A stretch of DNA of 64,000 nt, taken from the NCBI GenBank assembly GCA_031761405.1, contig JASEVX010000008.1:38625800-38689799 (forward strand), in the 5' to 3' direction. The DNA comes from Serripes groenlandicus. Its lineage: Eukaryota; Mollusca; Bivalvia; Cardiida; Cardiidae. The position numbers were made by a program, and so were the translations under genes. Of this stretch, positions 21,175 through 31,491 are shown piece after piece (the first letter of the stretch is position 1; every line of letters starts with the position of its first letter). Below the pieces are notes generated by a model. It searched no databases. It was not told where the DNA came from and saw nothing but the letters and a program-made list of their open reading frames with translations.

Positions 21175-21924
21175 ATGGCCACCAGGGGGCGGGGCTATTT
21201 TGCCTTTTATGGCTATAGTGAAAACTTAAAAAATCTTCTCCTCCATAAGTGTCGGGCCGATTTTTAAATAATTTTGTAGAAATATTCCTTGGGTGACCCT
21301 CTATCAGATTCCTTCAAGCCATGTTGATTGGTCGAAAAACTTGGCCGCCAGGGGGCGGGGCTATTTTGCCTTATATGGCCAAAGTGAAAACTTAAAACAT
21401 CTTCTCCTCCGAAAGTGTCTGGCTGATTTTCAAATAATTTTGTAAAAATGTTCCTTGGATGACCCTCTATCAGATTCCTTCAAGCCATGTTGATTGGTCG
21501 AAAAACATGGCCGCCAGGGGGGCGGGGCTATTTTGCCTTATATGGCTATATTGAAAACTTAAAAAATCTTCTTCTCTGAAAGTGTCAGACCGATTTTCAA
21601 ATAATTTTGTAGAAATGTTCCTTGGATGACCCACTTTCAGATTCCTTCAAGCCATGTTGATTGGTAAAAAAACATGGCCGCCAGTGGGCAGGGCTATTTT
21701 GCCTTATATGGCTATAGTGAAAACTTAAAACATCTTCTCCTCCAAAAGTGTCTGGCCGATTTTCAAATAATTTTGTAGAAATGTTCCTAGGGTGACCCTC
21801 TATCAGATTCCTTCAATCCAAGTTGATTGGTCCGAAACTATGGCTGCCAGGGGGCGGGGCTTATATAGCTTAAGTGAAAAAAAAATATTAGGTGAGCGTT
21901 TCCATGGCCATCATGGCCCTCTTG
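21175..21924 (+). mobile_element. Family A element, right part
   Basis: It continues the monomer cut at 15008 (GGCCACCAGGGGGCGGGGC) through about four more monomers. The 3' end has GGTGAGCGTTTCCATGGCC, hairpin GGCCATCATGGCC and CTCTTGT near 21924. Confidence 0.8.
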
Positions 21925-22007
21925 TCTGTGTAAAGCAACAGACTTCTTATGCAGCATGAGTCCTATAGCACCCTTTAGTATCAGATATAGGTCGTCATTT
22001 GTGTTGC

Positions 22008-22713
22008 TTTTTAGCTCACCTGAGCTTTGCCCAAGGTGAGTTATTGTGATCGCCTTTTGTCCGGCGTCCGTCGTCCGTCGTGCGTCGTGCGTCAACTTCT
22101 TCTCCTCAGTAACCAGTGGGTCAATTGGGATGAAACTTCACAGAAAGCATCCTCTCAATGACCTCACCAGAATTCCTTCAAATTTTCGGGATCCATGCAA
22201 AATTCTGGTTTCCATGGCAACGAAACCGAAAAAACTTCAAAATTCTTCTTCTCCCAAATTGGTTGGCAGATTTTCAAATAATTTTGTAGAAATGTTCCTT
22301 GGATGACCCTCTATCAGATTCCTTCAAGCCGTGTTGATTGGTCGAAAAACATGGCCGCCAGGGGGGGCGGGGCTATTTTACCTTATATGGCTATAGTGCA
22401 AACTTAAAAAATCTTCTTCTCCAAAAGTGTCAGCCCGATTTTCAAATAATTTTGTAGAAATGTTCCTTGGATGACCCACTTTCAGATTCCTTCAAGCCAT
22501 GTTGATTGGTCAAAAATCATGGCCGCCAGTAGGCAGGGCTATTTTGCATTATATGGCTATAGTGAAAACTTAAAAAATCTTCTCCTCCAAAAATATCTGG
22601 CCAAGTTGATTGGTCGGAAACTATGGCTGCCAGGGGGCGAGGCTTATATAGCTAAAGTGAAAAAAAAAAAAAAAATCAGGTGAGCGATTCAAGGGCCATC
22701 ATGGCCCTCTTGT
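22008..22713 (+). mobile_element. Family A element, complete
   Basis: 5' TTTTTAGCTCACCTGAGC with fold-back, GTCCGGCGTCCGTCGTCCG, about three monomers, then CAGGTGAGCGATTC, hairpin GGGCCATCATGGCCC and TCTTGTTT. It is flanked by a roughly 30-bp direct repeat containing AGATATAGGTCGTC (from 21983 and 22717). Confidence 0.8.
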
Positions 22714-22740
22714 TTCTAGATATAGGTCGTCCTTTGTGTT

Positions 22741-23319
22741 GCTTTTTAGGTCGCCTATTCGAAGAAATAGGGGATGTGCTCATGTTGGCGTCCGCGTTGG
22801 CGTTGCCAGCTTGGTCAAACCTTTGCGTGCAAGTTCTTTTCTCAGACACTGTGTATGCTGTTGCTTTGAAACTTCACACACTTATTCAGGGTCATTAAGT
22901 GACCTTGTATGTAAAGTCCCATAACTCTGGAATGGATTTTGACTGAATTGGGCCCCTTTTTGGACTTAGAATTTTGGTCAAACCTTTGCGTGAAAGGCCT
23001 TTTCTCAGACACTGTGTATGCTGTTGCTTTGAAACTTCACACACTTATTCAAGGTCATTAGATGGCCCCATCCCGGGGGTCACTTGTTTTACAAAGACTT
23101 GTATAGGGAGAAATTTTAAAAATCTTCTTGTCTGAAGGTAGAATGTCCAGGCTTTTGATATTCGAAATCTAACTTCATCTAGTGAACCTCTACCAAGATT
23201 TGTCAAATTATAGCCCTAGTGTCAAAAATGGCCCCACCCTGGGGATTACTTGTTTTACATAGACTTGTTTAGGTAAACACTTTAAAAATATTCAGGTGAT
23301 GGATTTGGCCCTCTTGTTA
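22741..23319 (+). mobile_element. Family G (GGTCGCC) element
   Basis: Starts CTTTTTAGGTCGCCTATTCG with fold-back CGAAGAAATAGG. Two diverged monomers carry TGGTCAAACCTTTGCGTG, CAGACACTGTGTATGCTG and CACACTTATTCA. The 3' end is CAGGTGATGGATTTGGCCC and CTCTTGTT. Confidence 0.7.
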
Positions 23320-23399
23320 TAATATAGATGTTGTCAGTCATTTGCTGGCATATATCTGTTGGATGGTGAATGATTAATTCATATTTGCTATGTAAATGC

Positions 23400-23700
23400 A
23401 ATCTTTCAAAGTAATTAATGATAAAGTGCCTCTCATTTCTAGGTACAGAAAGAGCAGTTGCACTTTGATTCCTAATGCAATAGAATTAAGCTTTTCCACA
23501 TTTTTCAAAGTCATATTATTATTGTCTTTATGAAAGGATTAATTCATTATTGTTATGTAAATGCAAAAAACAAAACCTTTGCAAATTGATCAGTAATTAA
23601 ATGCCTCTCATTTCTAGGTACAAAAAGAGCAGTTACCCTTTAATTTCCAATGCAATAGATTGAAGCTTGATACCAATATTTTACAAAATATTATCAGGTT
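23400..23700 (+). repeat. Two diverged direct repeats, each with an exon-like part
   Basis: The units share TGCCTCTCATTTCTAGGTAC, AAAGAGCAGTT and AATGCAATAGA, about 178 bp apart. The first copy has an early stop in the frame that stays open in the second. Confidence 0.65.
23618..23697 (+). CDS. Exon-like segment, uncertain
   Basis: 80 bp after a good acceptor (CCTCTCATTTCTAG) and before AG-GTTTAC. The open frame begins VQKEQLPFNFQCNRLK and starts in the phase left by 5394-5451, but it ends two bases into a codon and does not join 28558 in phase. The frame also stays open beyond the donor. No family is recognised. Confidence 0.2.
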
Positions 23701-23889
23701 TACAGGGATAGATAGCATTATGACTATGCTGTTACCAGCGGTACTGGGTCCGAAACTATAAAACTCTGATAATGTTCTCAGTGCTCAGAAATGAACTCAA
23801 ATTTCTCCTTTTGCAGCAATTTTTTTTTTTATAGATATTCTGCTACAGATCTTTTAAAAGAGTCTGCATGGGAAAGGATTCATGCTAAA

Positions 23890-24119
23890 CTAACCCTTTC
23901 CCTCATATAGACGCTTTCTGATGCCTCTGCAGCAGACAGCTTTTTGAAAACATAGTGACAACAGAAGAAATTGCTCAAAATGTGCAATTTCTCCTTTTGC
24001 CACAAAGTTTTCCACTTTTTGTCTTAGGTTATCCATTCAATTATAGAGATTTTCCATTTTTTGACAAAATATGTTCAAAGTCGTCTGCTGCAGAATTGTC
24101 GTATGAGGGAAAGGGTTAA
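23890..24119 (-). mobile_element. TTAA-MITE, full length, young
   Basis: CTAA (mutated TTAA) at 23890 and TTAA at 24116-24119. Termini CCCTTTCCCTCATATAGACG and CGTATGAGGGAAAGGG, arms CTGCAGCAGACAGC and GTCGTCTGCTGCAG, central hairpin GAAATTGCTCAAAATGTGCA. Confidence 0.8.
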
Positions 24120-24803
24120 GCTATGAAGGCTCAGTCAATATTACTGAAAGTCTGAAAGTATCAGGTTAATCGTTTACCGGCTTATTTTTTCTCCGAGTCG
24201 TCTGCTTCGGAAAAGATGAGGTCCCTTGAAAATGATGTCACACCTTTATAATTTGGAAAGTATCTTTGATAAGGAGTTGAAAACAATGTGTGAAAAGGAG
24301 AAATTGCTAAAAATGGGGCATTTTTTCTTTCTGCCACAATGTATTCAAGTGTTATCTGCTGCAGAGGCATCAGAAGGCTGTATATCCGGTAGAGGGTTAA
24401 TTTGTATGCATTGATTTTGATTGGGCAACAGCTGCCTGAAGCATTTGGACAAAATATCTCATACAAAAGTAGATTATCAATTCAAACTTATCACTATTGA
24501 TGAATCTGTCTCGGACTAAAGACTGCTTACTGGTGGTTAGGGTAATTTGTATTTATTTTTGTTATCATTTGTTCTTGTGGTCTTGTGGATCAAACTTATT
24601 AATTTGTGGCATTTATTTCTTTATGACATGGAATAGTTCAACAATTGACCTTATTCCAACGTTTCAACTTCACTGCTGCAGACTACTTTTAAAAAAAATA
24701 TTGTAGCAATTTCTCCTTTTCATGATGATTTTGATTTTTTTTCTCAAAATTTACTGTTTCTAAAGCAGACATCTCTGAAGGTACAACATTATCAGGTAAA
24801 TAG
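24120..24803. other. MITE half-copy and unique sequence
   Basis: A MITE half at 24270-24402 is followed by a unique island at 24404-24670. In that island an open frame after a weak acceptor at 24436 reads CLKHLDKISHTKVDYQFKL and then stops. The acceptor lacks a pyrimidine tract, so it is not called as an exon. Confidence 0.4.
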
Positions 24804-25024
24804 TTTACCCTTTCTCACATAAAAAAAATATGCAGCAGACGACTTTGAAAACATTTTTTTGAAATTCCTTTTAAATGAAAGCACAATAATTAAATAGAGT
24901 TGAAAACATGGTGACAAAAGGAGAAATTGCTTGTTTTGAGCAATTTCTTCTTTTGTTGCCATGATTTCAAAAAGCTGTCTGCTGCAGAGGCATCAGAAAA
25001 TGTCTATATGAGGGAAAGGGTTAA
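24804..25024 (+). mobile_element. TTAA-MITE, older copy
   Basis: TTTA at 24804 and TTAA at 25021-25024. CAGCAGACGACTTTGAAAAC on the left and CTGTCTGCTGCAGAGGC with CTATATGAGGGAAAGGG on the right. Confidence 0.7.
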
Positions 25025-25349
25025 ATATATTACAAGTTTTTCTTTTTGTTCTTTCAATAAATTAAAATTTTACAAACCCATGCACTTTTAAAAAAAGAAG
25101 TTTTTTAGCAAAAATTAAAACATGACTGCCAAGAAATTGAATCGGGGTATGGACAGTTTATTTTTTATTTTAAACAAAATGCAATAAAGCCTTTTCTCAC
25201 ATGCAGATAAATCTTCAGGAAACATTGTGGTCAAAGAAATATCTGATGCAGAAGACTTTAAAATTATTAAGGCAAATATAAGGAACATCAAATTGGAAGT
25301 TTAATAAAGTAGAAAATGTAAAATCTCTTGAAGTGGGAGTACTATTCTA

Positions 25350-25552
25350 TTACCCTTTCCCACATACATACAACTTCTGAAAAAATTGTGGCAAAAGGTG
25401 AAATTGCTCATAATGAGCAATTTCTACTTTTTTAACAATGTTTTCAACTCCATTCAATGGTTATACTTTCATTTATAGAAGTTTAGTAAACTTTTAACCA
25501 TATTTTTTTCATATCTTCTGCTGCAGAATTGTTGTATGTATGCAAGGGTTAA
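25350..25552 (-). mobile_element. TTAA-MITE, decayed
   Basis: CCCTTTCCCACATACATAC, central hairpin TTGCTCATAATGAGCAA, CTTCTGCTGCAGAATTGTTG and a right end AAGGGTTAA. Confidence 0.6.
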
Positions 25553-25885
25553 AAAGGATGAAATGATTGAAATCACCTAGGAAAAGGTTAGCTGCCTAAG
25601 ATGTGTTAGAGCATGTCTGCAAGCTTTTGTCAAAATCTATGGAATGTTATTTAATTTTGTCATTTTAAATTTCTCCAATTAACTAGGATACTGTCCTGTA
25701 CAGTGTTTTATTTGCGTTCATTTCCATATACAACCTGTAATAGACGACTTTGAAAACATCTTATCAAAAATGTGAAAAAATACATTAATGACAGTTTAAT
25801 TATTAAATAGAGTTCAAAACATTGTTGTAAATGGTGAAATTGCTCATCATGAGCAATTTCAACTTTGCCACAATGTTTTCAGAAG
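25544..25885 (+). repeat. Segmental duplicate, copy 1 (of 32770-33115)
   Basis: About 340 bp of near-colinear similarity to 32770-33115, beginning AAGGATGAAATGATTGAAAT and including AGGATACTGTCCTGTACAG, then running into a decayed MITE. It duplicates intron plus MITE sequence. Confidence 0.8.
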
Positions 25886-26255
25886 TTTTCTGCTCCAGAG
25901 GCGTTTGAAAGCACCTATATATATATGGGAAAGGGTTAAAAACGGGAAATTTCACTGAGCAATAGATTAACAAAGGTATTTCAAAGAAATCGATCAGATT
26001 GACATTTTTGTTTCAAAACAGGATCTGAAAAGACATCATCCCTTTACTGCATACAACAAATCTGCAACACATGATTTGAGAAGCAATTAGTCAAAACAAT
26101 GGACACTTTCTATCAATGAAAGAACAAGTATTGAATAAAAGATGAAAGCTTAGTGACAATTGGTGAAATTGCTCATTATGAGTTGTTTCTCCTTTAGCGA
26201 CAATGTTTTGAAAACTCATCTGCTGCAAACAAAAGTGTCTTTATGTGTGAAAAGG
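25886..26255. repeat. Decayed TTAA-MITE and unique sequence
   Basis: One old MITE ends near 25937 (ATATGGGAAAGGGTTAA), and another lies at 26036-26258 with CCCTTTACTGCATACAAC and GTGTGAAAAGGTTAA. A good acceptor (GTTTCAAAACAG, ending 26021) precedes GATCTGAAAAGACATCATCC, but no donor follows before the MITE. Confidence 0.45.
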
Positions 26256-26486
26256 TTAACCCACTTCTCTCATATAGACGCTTTCTGATGCCTCTGCAGC
26301 AGACAGCTTTTTGAAAACATAGTGACAAAAGAAGAAATTGCTCAAAACAAGCAATTTCTCCTTTTGCCTTAATGTTTTTCACTTTTAGTCAAAGGTTATA
26401 CATTCAATTATAGAGATTTTCTATTTTTTGTCAAAATATGTTCAAAGTCGTCTGCTGCAGAATTGTAGTATGAGGGAAAGGGTTAA
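26256..26486 (-). mobile_element. TTAA-MITE, full length, young
   Basis: TTAA at 26256-26259 and 26483-26486. The left TTAA is also the right end of the older MITE before it. Termini CTCATATAGACGCTTTC and TATGAGGGAAAGGG. Central hairpin TTGCTCAAAACAAGCAA. Confidence 0.85.
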
Positions 26487-27077
26487 TATTTTTGACTATT
26501 TGATATTATAACATTATTTATCAAGACTTCCACTGTCTTTTCCTGGCTCTTTTTCAAAGTTCTGCTGTAAATTCGTTTTTTTGAGGGAAAGGGTCAGAAG
26601 AAGCAATTGTCTCTTTCCCTTCAGGGTTGACAACTCGGTATCAAAATAATAAATGTTTTTCTAATAGTCCATGTGTAACATTTTTTCTCCACTGTCTTCA
26701 CTGAAGTTTACAATAATAGTAACATATTTGATAATGGATTAACTGTTTCCCCACATACACAAAATCTGCAGCAGACAACTTTGAGGATAAAAAGTAAAAA
26801 CGATGGAAACTCTGTACACATGATAATAATTTAAAAGAGTTGAAAACATTCTGGCAAAAGGAGAAATTGCTCAATATGAGCAATTTCTCCTTTTGTCACA
26901 AGGTTTTCAAAAGTTATATGCTACATAAGTGTCAGAATGCGGGGAACATATTTAAAATGCTTTCAATTAACAAATATTTTGTATCAATTTACTTGAAAAT
27001 CATTTAGATAAACTATTATGCAAGGAGCATAAACATTGTTACAGTGTCTAATAGCATGTAAATTATTGGATGATTGG
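26487..27077. repeat. Decayed MITE and AT-rich intron
   Basis: An old MITE lies at about 26745-26945 (CTGCAGCAGACAACTTTGAG, GAGCAATTTCTCCTTTTG). A good acceptor (CTCTTTCCCTTCAG, 26617-26630 region) is followed by a frame LTTRYQNNKCFSNSPC before a possible donor, but it has no in-phase partner and is not called. Confidence 0.4.
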
Positions 27078-27294
27078 ATAACCCTTTCCCTCATACGACA
27101 ATTCTGCAGCAGACGACTTTGAACGTATTTTGTCAAAACATAGAAAATCCGATTTTCTATGACAAAAAGTGGAAAACATTGTGGCAAAAGGAGAAATTGC
27201 ACGTTCTGTGCAATTTCTTCTTTTGTCACTATGTTTTCAAAAAGCCGTCTGCTGCAGAGGCGTCAAAAAGCGTCTATATGAGGTAAAGGGATAA
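27078..27294 (+). mobile_element. TTAA-MITE variant with ATAA duplication
   Basis: ATAA at 27078-27081 and 27291-27294 instead of TTAA. Otherwise it is a near-consensus young copy: CCCTTTCCCTCATACGAC, GCAGCAGACGACTTTGAACG, central GCACGTTCTGTGCAATTTC and GCCGTCTGCTGCAGAGGCG. Confidence 0.8.
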
Positions 27295-27352
27295 TTGATT
27301 TTTATACTCTCCAAAAGTACACTTTTTGAATCAACCATTTATAAATTTACCT

Positions 27353-27540
27353 TTAACCCTTTCCCTCTGACGCCTCTGCAGCAGACAGCTTTTTGAAAAC
27401 ATTATAAGTGACAAAAGAAGAAATTGATCATTTTTCCACAATGTTTGCCACTATTAGTCATTGATAATCCATTTAATTATAGTGATTTTCTATTTTTTTG
27501 ACAATATGTTCAGTCGTCTGCTGCCGATTTGTCCTATGAC
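27353..27540 (-). mobile_element. TTAA-MITE, right end lost
   Basis: TTAACCCTTTCCCTCTGACG start, CTGCAGCAGACAGCTTTTTG, then CAGTCGTCTGCTGCCG. The terminus is replaced by SINE sequence from 27541. Confidence 0.7.
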
Positions 27541-27675
27541 ACTGAGTGGCTTCGAAAGAATGTTGTGTAAGTACTGGTGTGGGAAAGCCAGGAAAACATG
27601 GGTAGGTGCACTGACCGCCGTGATATGACCAAAGCTGTTGAAAGCGGCGTTAAACTCCAAACAAACAAACGAACA
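27541..27675 (+). mobile_element. MetaSINE-type SINE, 3' half
   Basis: GTACTGGTGTGGGAAAGCC, GACCGCCGTGATATGACC, GAAAGCGGCGTTAAACTCC and an ACAAAC-repeat tail. Confidence 0.75.
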
Positions 27676-28136
27676 GATGATTTTTTATACCTTTTTAACA
27701 GGTTACATGTTTTTGGGGTGGTGGGGGGATTAAAGTGAGGGATTTCTCAATCATATATTTATATTATATTTGATGAAATAATCTTTATTTTTCATCCGAA
27801 TGTGCTGGAAATCCTAGAATCTAGAAAACGAATGTTTAATGTATATAATTTGACAAAATATGCAGTTTTGTTTTAAATTACATATCTGCCTGTCTGTCCA
27901 TCAAGGTTTGACTGAACCCATTCTCATATACAACAAATTAGTAGCCAACGACTTTGAAAACATCTGGGCAAAACTATGGAAAACTTTGAAAAATGAAAGT
28001 CTAATATTTGTTTAAAGTTGAAAACTGTGTTGCAAAAGGAGAAATTGCTTTTTATGAGCAATTTGTCCTTTTTCCACACTGTTTTCAAGAGTCCTCTGCT
28101 TCAGATGCATCAGAATGCTTCTATATGTGGGAAAGG
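27676..28136. repeat. Unique sequence and a decayed TTAA-MITE
   Basis: AT-rich sequence to 27900, then an old MITE at 27905-28140 (CCAACGACTTTGAAAACATC, TATGTGGGAAAGG). No exon. Confidence 0.5.
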
Positions 28137-28367
28137 TTTACCTTTTCCCTCGTATAGACGCTTTCTGATGCCTCTGCAGCAGAAGGCTTTTTGAAAACAT
28201 AGTGACAAAAGAAGAAATTGCTCAAAACAAGCAATTTCTCCTTTTGCCACAATGTTTTCCATTTTTAGTCGTAGGTTATCCGTTCTATTTTAGAGATTTT
28301 CTATTTTTTTGACAAAATATGTTCAAAGTTGTCTGCTGCAGATTTGTCTTATGAGGGAAAGGGTTAA
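28137..28367 (-). mobile_element. TTAA-MITE, full length, young
   Basis: TTTA at 28137-28140 (shared with the preceding old MITE) and TTAA at 28364-28367. CTTTTCCCTCGTATAGACG and CTTATGAGGGAAAGGG termini. Confidence 0.8.
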
Positions 28368-28557
28368 AGTTGAAAGCAGTGTTGCACCAGGAGAAACTTT
28401 GTTTACTTACACATAAATTGATGAATTTATTTGTCAGTTGTTGGTTCTTGACATGAATTTATAAGTATTCCCATGAGCCCTATTAAATGTTAAGGGGTTC
28501 TTCGAGAACCGGTGTTTCCATGCTACATCTCACAACAAACAATACATTTTCTTACAG

Positions 28558-28669
28558 GAACGACATCAGAAAAAGGTTATTCCTCCTGTACCCTATAGAA
28601 TAGCTAAGGCATTAGATCCCTGCATCTATAGAAACGTGGAGTTTGATATCTGGGAGGAAGAAAAAAGAG
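28558..28669 (+). CDS. OTUD4: OTUD4-like exon (pre-Tudor conserved segment)
   Basis: 112 bp after a good acceptor (TACATTTTCTTACAG) and before a donor (AAAAGAG followed by GTATGG). One frame is open: ERHQKKVIPPVPYRIAKA, then LDPCIYRNVEFDIWEEEKR, leaving one base. The pattern (P.PY..AKALDP..YRNVEFD.W) is the conserved stretch between the OTU catalytic domain and the Tudor-like domain in OTUD4 and in ALG13-type OTU proteins. OTUD4 is a Lys48-type deubiquitinase and scaffold in vertebrates. Codon phases match 30346-30404 exactly. The OTU domain itself would lie upstream, outside the window or in unrecognised exons. ALG13 is the alternative assignment. Confidence 0.75.
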
Positions 28670-28682
28670 GTATGGCGTACTT

Positions 28683-28884
28683 AAAATCCTTTCCCACATA
28701 CAACTAATTGAAAACATACATGGAAAATTTTAATAAATTAAAGCATGATTGTTGAATACAGTAGAAAACATTGTGACTAAAGTAGAAATAGCTCATCATG
28801 AGCAATTTCTGCTTTTGCCACAATGTTTTCAAATAATGTCTGCTGCAGATGTGTAGAATTGCATCTGCAGGAGGGAATAGGTTC
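28683..28884 (-). mobile_element. Decayed TTAA-MITE in the intron
   Basis: CCTTTCCCACATACAAC, central hairpin AGCTCATCATGAGCAA, GTCTGCTGCAGATGTG and AGGGAATAGG; it lies only 14 bp past the exon donor. Confidence 0.6.
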
Positions 28885-28990
28885 ATCCTATCAAGCTGTT
28901 TTAGACCTTACTAAGTTAAAAACATGTGAAGAATAGTTTTTAGAGAGCAGGAGTCCAGGGTTTGGTTCCCAATCTAGTTATATCTATGAC

Positions 28991-29221
28991 TTAAACCCTT
29001 TCCCTCTTATAGACGCTTTCTGACGCCTCTGCAGCAGACGGCTTTTTGAAAACATAGTGAGAAAAGAAGAAATTGCACAAAACGTGCAATTTCTCCTTTT
29101 GTCACAATGTTTTCCACTTTTAGTCATAGGTTATCCATTCAATTATCGAGATTTTCCAGTATTTGACAAAATTAGTTCAAAGTCGTCTGCTGCAGAATTG
29201 TCGTATGAGGGAAAGGGTTAT
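28991..29221 (-). mobile_element. TTAA-MITE, full length, young
   Basis: TTAA at 28991 (plus one A) and TTAT at 29218-29221. CCCTTTCCCTCTTATAGACG, CTGCAGCAGACGGC, central GCACAAAACGTGC and GTATGAGGGAAAGGG. Confidence 0.8.
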
Positions 29222-29288
29222 ACATGATATGGAAGAGACTACCATTCTTTGTGCTCAGAGGATAATGACTGATGCGCTTTGGTCCCAA

Positions 29289-29518
29289 TTAACCCTTTCC
29301 CTCATTCGACAATTCTGCAGGAGACGACTTTGAACGTATTTTGTCCAAAAATAGACAATCTCCGTAATTGAATGGATAACCTATGACAAAAAGTGGAAAA
29401 CATTGTGTCAAAAGGAGAAATTGCACGTTTTGTGCAAATTCTTCTTTTGTCACTATGTTTTCAAATAGCCGTCTGCTGCAGAGGTGTCAGAAAGCGTCTA
29501 TATGAGGGAAAGGGTTAA
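29289..29518 (+). mobile_element. TTAA-MITE, full length, young
   Basis: Perfect TTAA at 29289-29292 and 29515-29518. CCCTTTCCCTCATTCGAC and CTATATGAGGGAAAGGG termini, central GCACGTTTTGTGC. Confidence 0.85.
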
Positions 29519-30345
29519 CATATAGGTTCTGTAGTACTGGCAATTAATTAGCAATGTTTTTGTGGCTGCCTTCTGTAAGTCGGAGAGAAACTGTACGTCC
29601 GTCAAGTTTTATACATTAATTGATCACAACTTTGTTTCTGTTTGGTAGATTCTCTGAAACCTTGTGATCAGGAGAATGGAACTCGTCTCCAGTCCGAGCA
29701 TGATAAGCGGATAAGCTATTGTGATCTGCCATATCCTACATATATGCAAATTATGGTCCTTTTTTTTTCACTTAAAAATTCAGGTTTAAATTTGTCCGTG
29801 CAACTCTATTATGAATTTTATTGAATGTTATATATGTACAACCCTTCCTACCATTCACACCACGTAAATAAATAAGTAAAATAACTTTATCGCTCATATA
29901 AAATATAAAGGTTTGTGTGTAACTACTTAAGAGACCACCTCTCAGTAACTATTTGATTCATTGCATCGAAACTTTATACAACCAACCATCACACCCATGT
30001 AAATAATGAAGTAACATAACTGTCTTGTATATAATGCAAATTATCGCACTTTATTATTTAACTTAGAAACTCGGGTAAAAGTTTTGCATGCAACTACATT
30101 AGAGTCCATATCTCAGTAACTAATATGTGGAATAGTCTTATGGACAGTTCCTGTTTTGATTATAATTCTTTCATATTTCTGCCTAGATGTCTTCTGTAGG
30201 TCACAAAAGGTTAACAAAAATGTCTTTCTGCAATGATTTGAAAAGTTGTTTTTACCAGAGGCATCTAGATAAATAAATAAAAAAAACAATCAATAATTTT
30301 TTTGAGATAACACCTATTCATGCATTATTCATGCTTTGTTTTCAG
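29519..30345. other. Intron with a diverged two-unit repeat
   Basis: Segments near 29690-29850 and 30025-30120 share TATGCAAATTAT, TTAAAAATTCAGG/TAGAAACTCGGG and GCAACT.CATTA motifs about 300 bp apart. No exon was found between 28669 and 30346, and the two flanking exons join in phase. Confidence 0.45.
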
Positions 30346-30404
30346 ATCTGTTAAAGACATCTCCAGAATACAGAGACAGGTTTTCTACAGGTGACAAGTG
30401 TCAG
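30346..30404 (+). CDS. OTUD4: OTUD4-like exon (start of Tudor-like domain)
   Basis: 59 bp after acceptor TGCTTTGTTTTCAG and before donor CAG-GTAAGA, close to consensus. With the G left by the previous exon it reads DLLKTSPEYRDRFSTGDKCQ and ends on a codon boundary. The GDKCQ motif opens the Tudor-like domain in OTUD4 and ALG13, where a conserved V-x-L strand follows. The exon that should encode that strand and the aromatic cage was not found downstream to 64000, so the next intron either exceeds 33 kb or the next exon is too diverged to see. The short exons and huge introns are consistent with a TE-inflated molluscan gene. Confidence 0.75.
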
Positions 30405-30455
30405 GTAAGAAGTTGGTTTTGTTGTGTTTTATGTTCAACAGATTCTTGGTTATTC

Positions 30456-30750
30456 CTTTTCCCACATTCGGCAAATCTGCAGCAGATGACTATCGAAAAC
30501 ATCTGGTTAAAAATATTGTAAACCTCTCTAAATGAAAGTTGAATCATTGAATAGAATTGAAAATATTTAGGCCAAAATTTGAAAGCCAAAAAAAATCTAA
30601 AATGAAAAGAAAATGTTTGGAAAAATGTTAAAAATTGTGTCGAAAGGAGAAATTTATCATTTTGGGCAATATCTCCTTTAGCCACAATATTTTCAAATGT
30701 CATCTGTGGCAGAGGTGTCAGCAAGTGTCTGTATGTGGGAAAGGGGTTAA
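30456..30750 (-). mobile_element. Decayed TTAA-MITE
   Basis: CCTTTTCCCACATTCGGC, TCTGCAGCAGATGAC, ATCTGTGGCAGAGGTGTCAG and TATGTGGGAAAGGGGTTAA. It ends on the TTAA shared with the next copy. Confidence 0.6.
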
Positions 30751-30979
30751 CCCTTTCCTCCCTCATACGGCAATTCTGCAGCAGACGACTTCGAACGTAT
30801 TTTGTCAAAAAATAGAAAATCTCTATAATTGAATGGATAACCTATGACAAAAAGTGGAAAACATTGTGGCAAAAGGAGAAATTGCACGTTTTGTGCAATT
30901 TCTTCTTTTGTCACGATGTTTTCAAAAAGCTGTCTGCTGCAGAGGTGTCAGAAAGTGTCTGTATGTGGGAAAGGGTAAA
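30747..30979 (+). mobile_element. TTAA-MITE, full length, young
   Basis: TTAA at 30747-30750, shared with the preceding MITE; right TAAA at 30976-30979. CCCTTTCCTCCCTCATACGG, central GCACGTTTTGTGC and GCTGTCTGCTGCAG. Confidence 0.8.
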
Positions 30980-31491
30980 ATACTGTTTTTGAGTTGCCTG
31001 TCATGCATATGGATCTTTGTAATTGTTCTTTTGCTGTCTGTCTGTCTTTCTGACAGTCTGGCTTTGACTTTAGGTATGGTAAATGACACCAGTGCATGAC
31101 TGTGTCCCTTGAAGCTCTCCTGTCAAAAGATTTTCTCTTTCAAATAGGATGGTTTGAGACATGTATAAATGAAATATTTTGTATTTTTCTTTAATTGTAC
31201 ATTCTATTATTTTTTAATTAAAAGTACCCAATTCACCATACATTCAGCCCCTAGACAATGCATCATGCCACTATTTATTTATTATCTTTATAATCTGACA
31301 TCAGTTGGATAACATATTTATGTCACCATGCAGATAATATAAAATTATGTAGCAATCAAACCATGATGGCCTCATATCAAATATTTACTAACTAGCAAGT
31401 CTCAAGTATACAAGAAATCTGCTGTAAACGTCTTTGAAAACATCTTGGAAAAAATATTGAAAATCTTTAAAACTGGAAGAATTATTATTGA
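30980..31491. other. Intron, unique AT-rich sequence
   Basis: A strong acceptor-like tract ends in CTTTCTGACAG at about 31051, but the following frames close or lack a donor within about 45 codons. Nothing else is supported. Confidence 0.4.

Noticed and set aside
22680..22924. Small cysteine-containing proteins near 22.7 kb
   Set aside because: They cross the junction of family A and family G elements.
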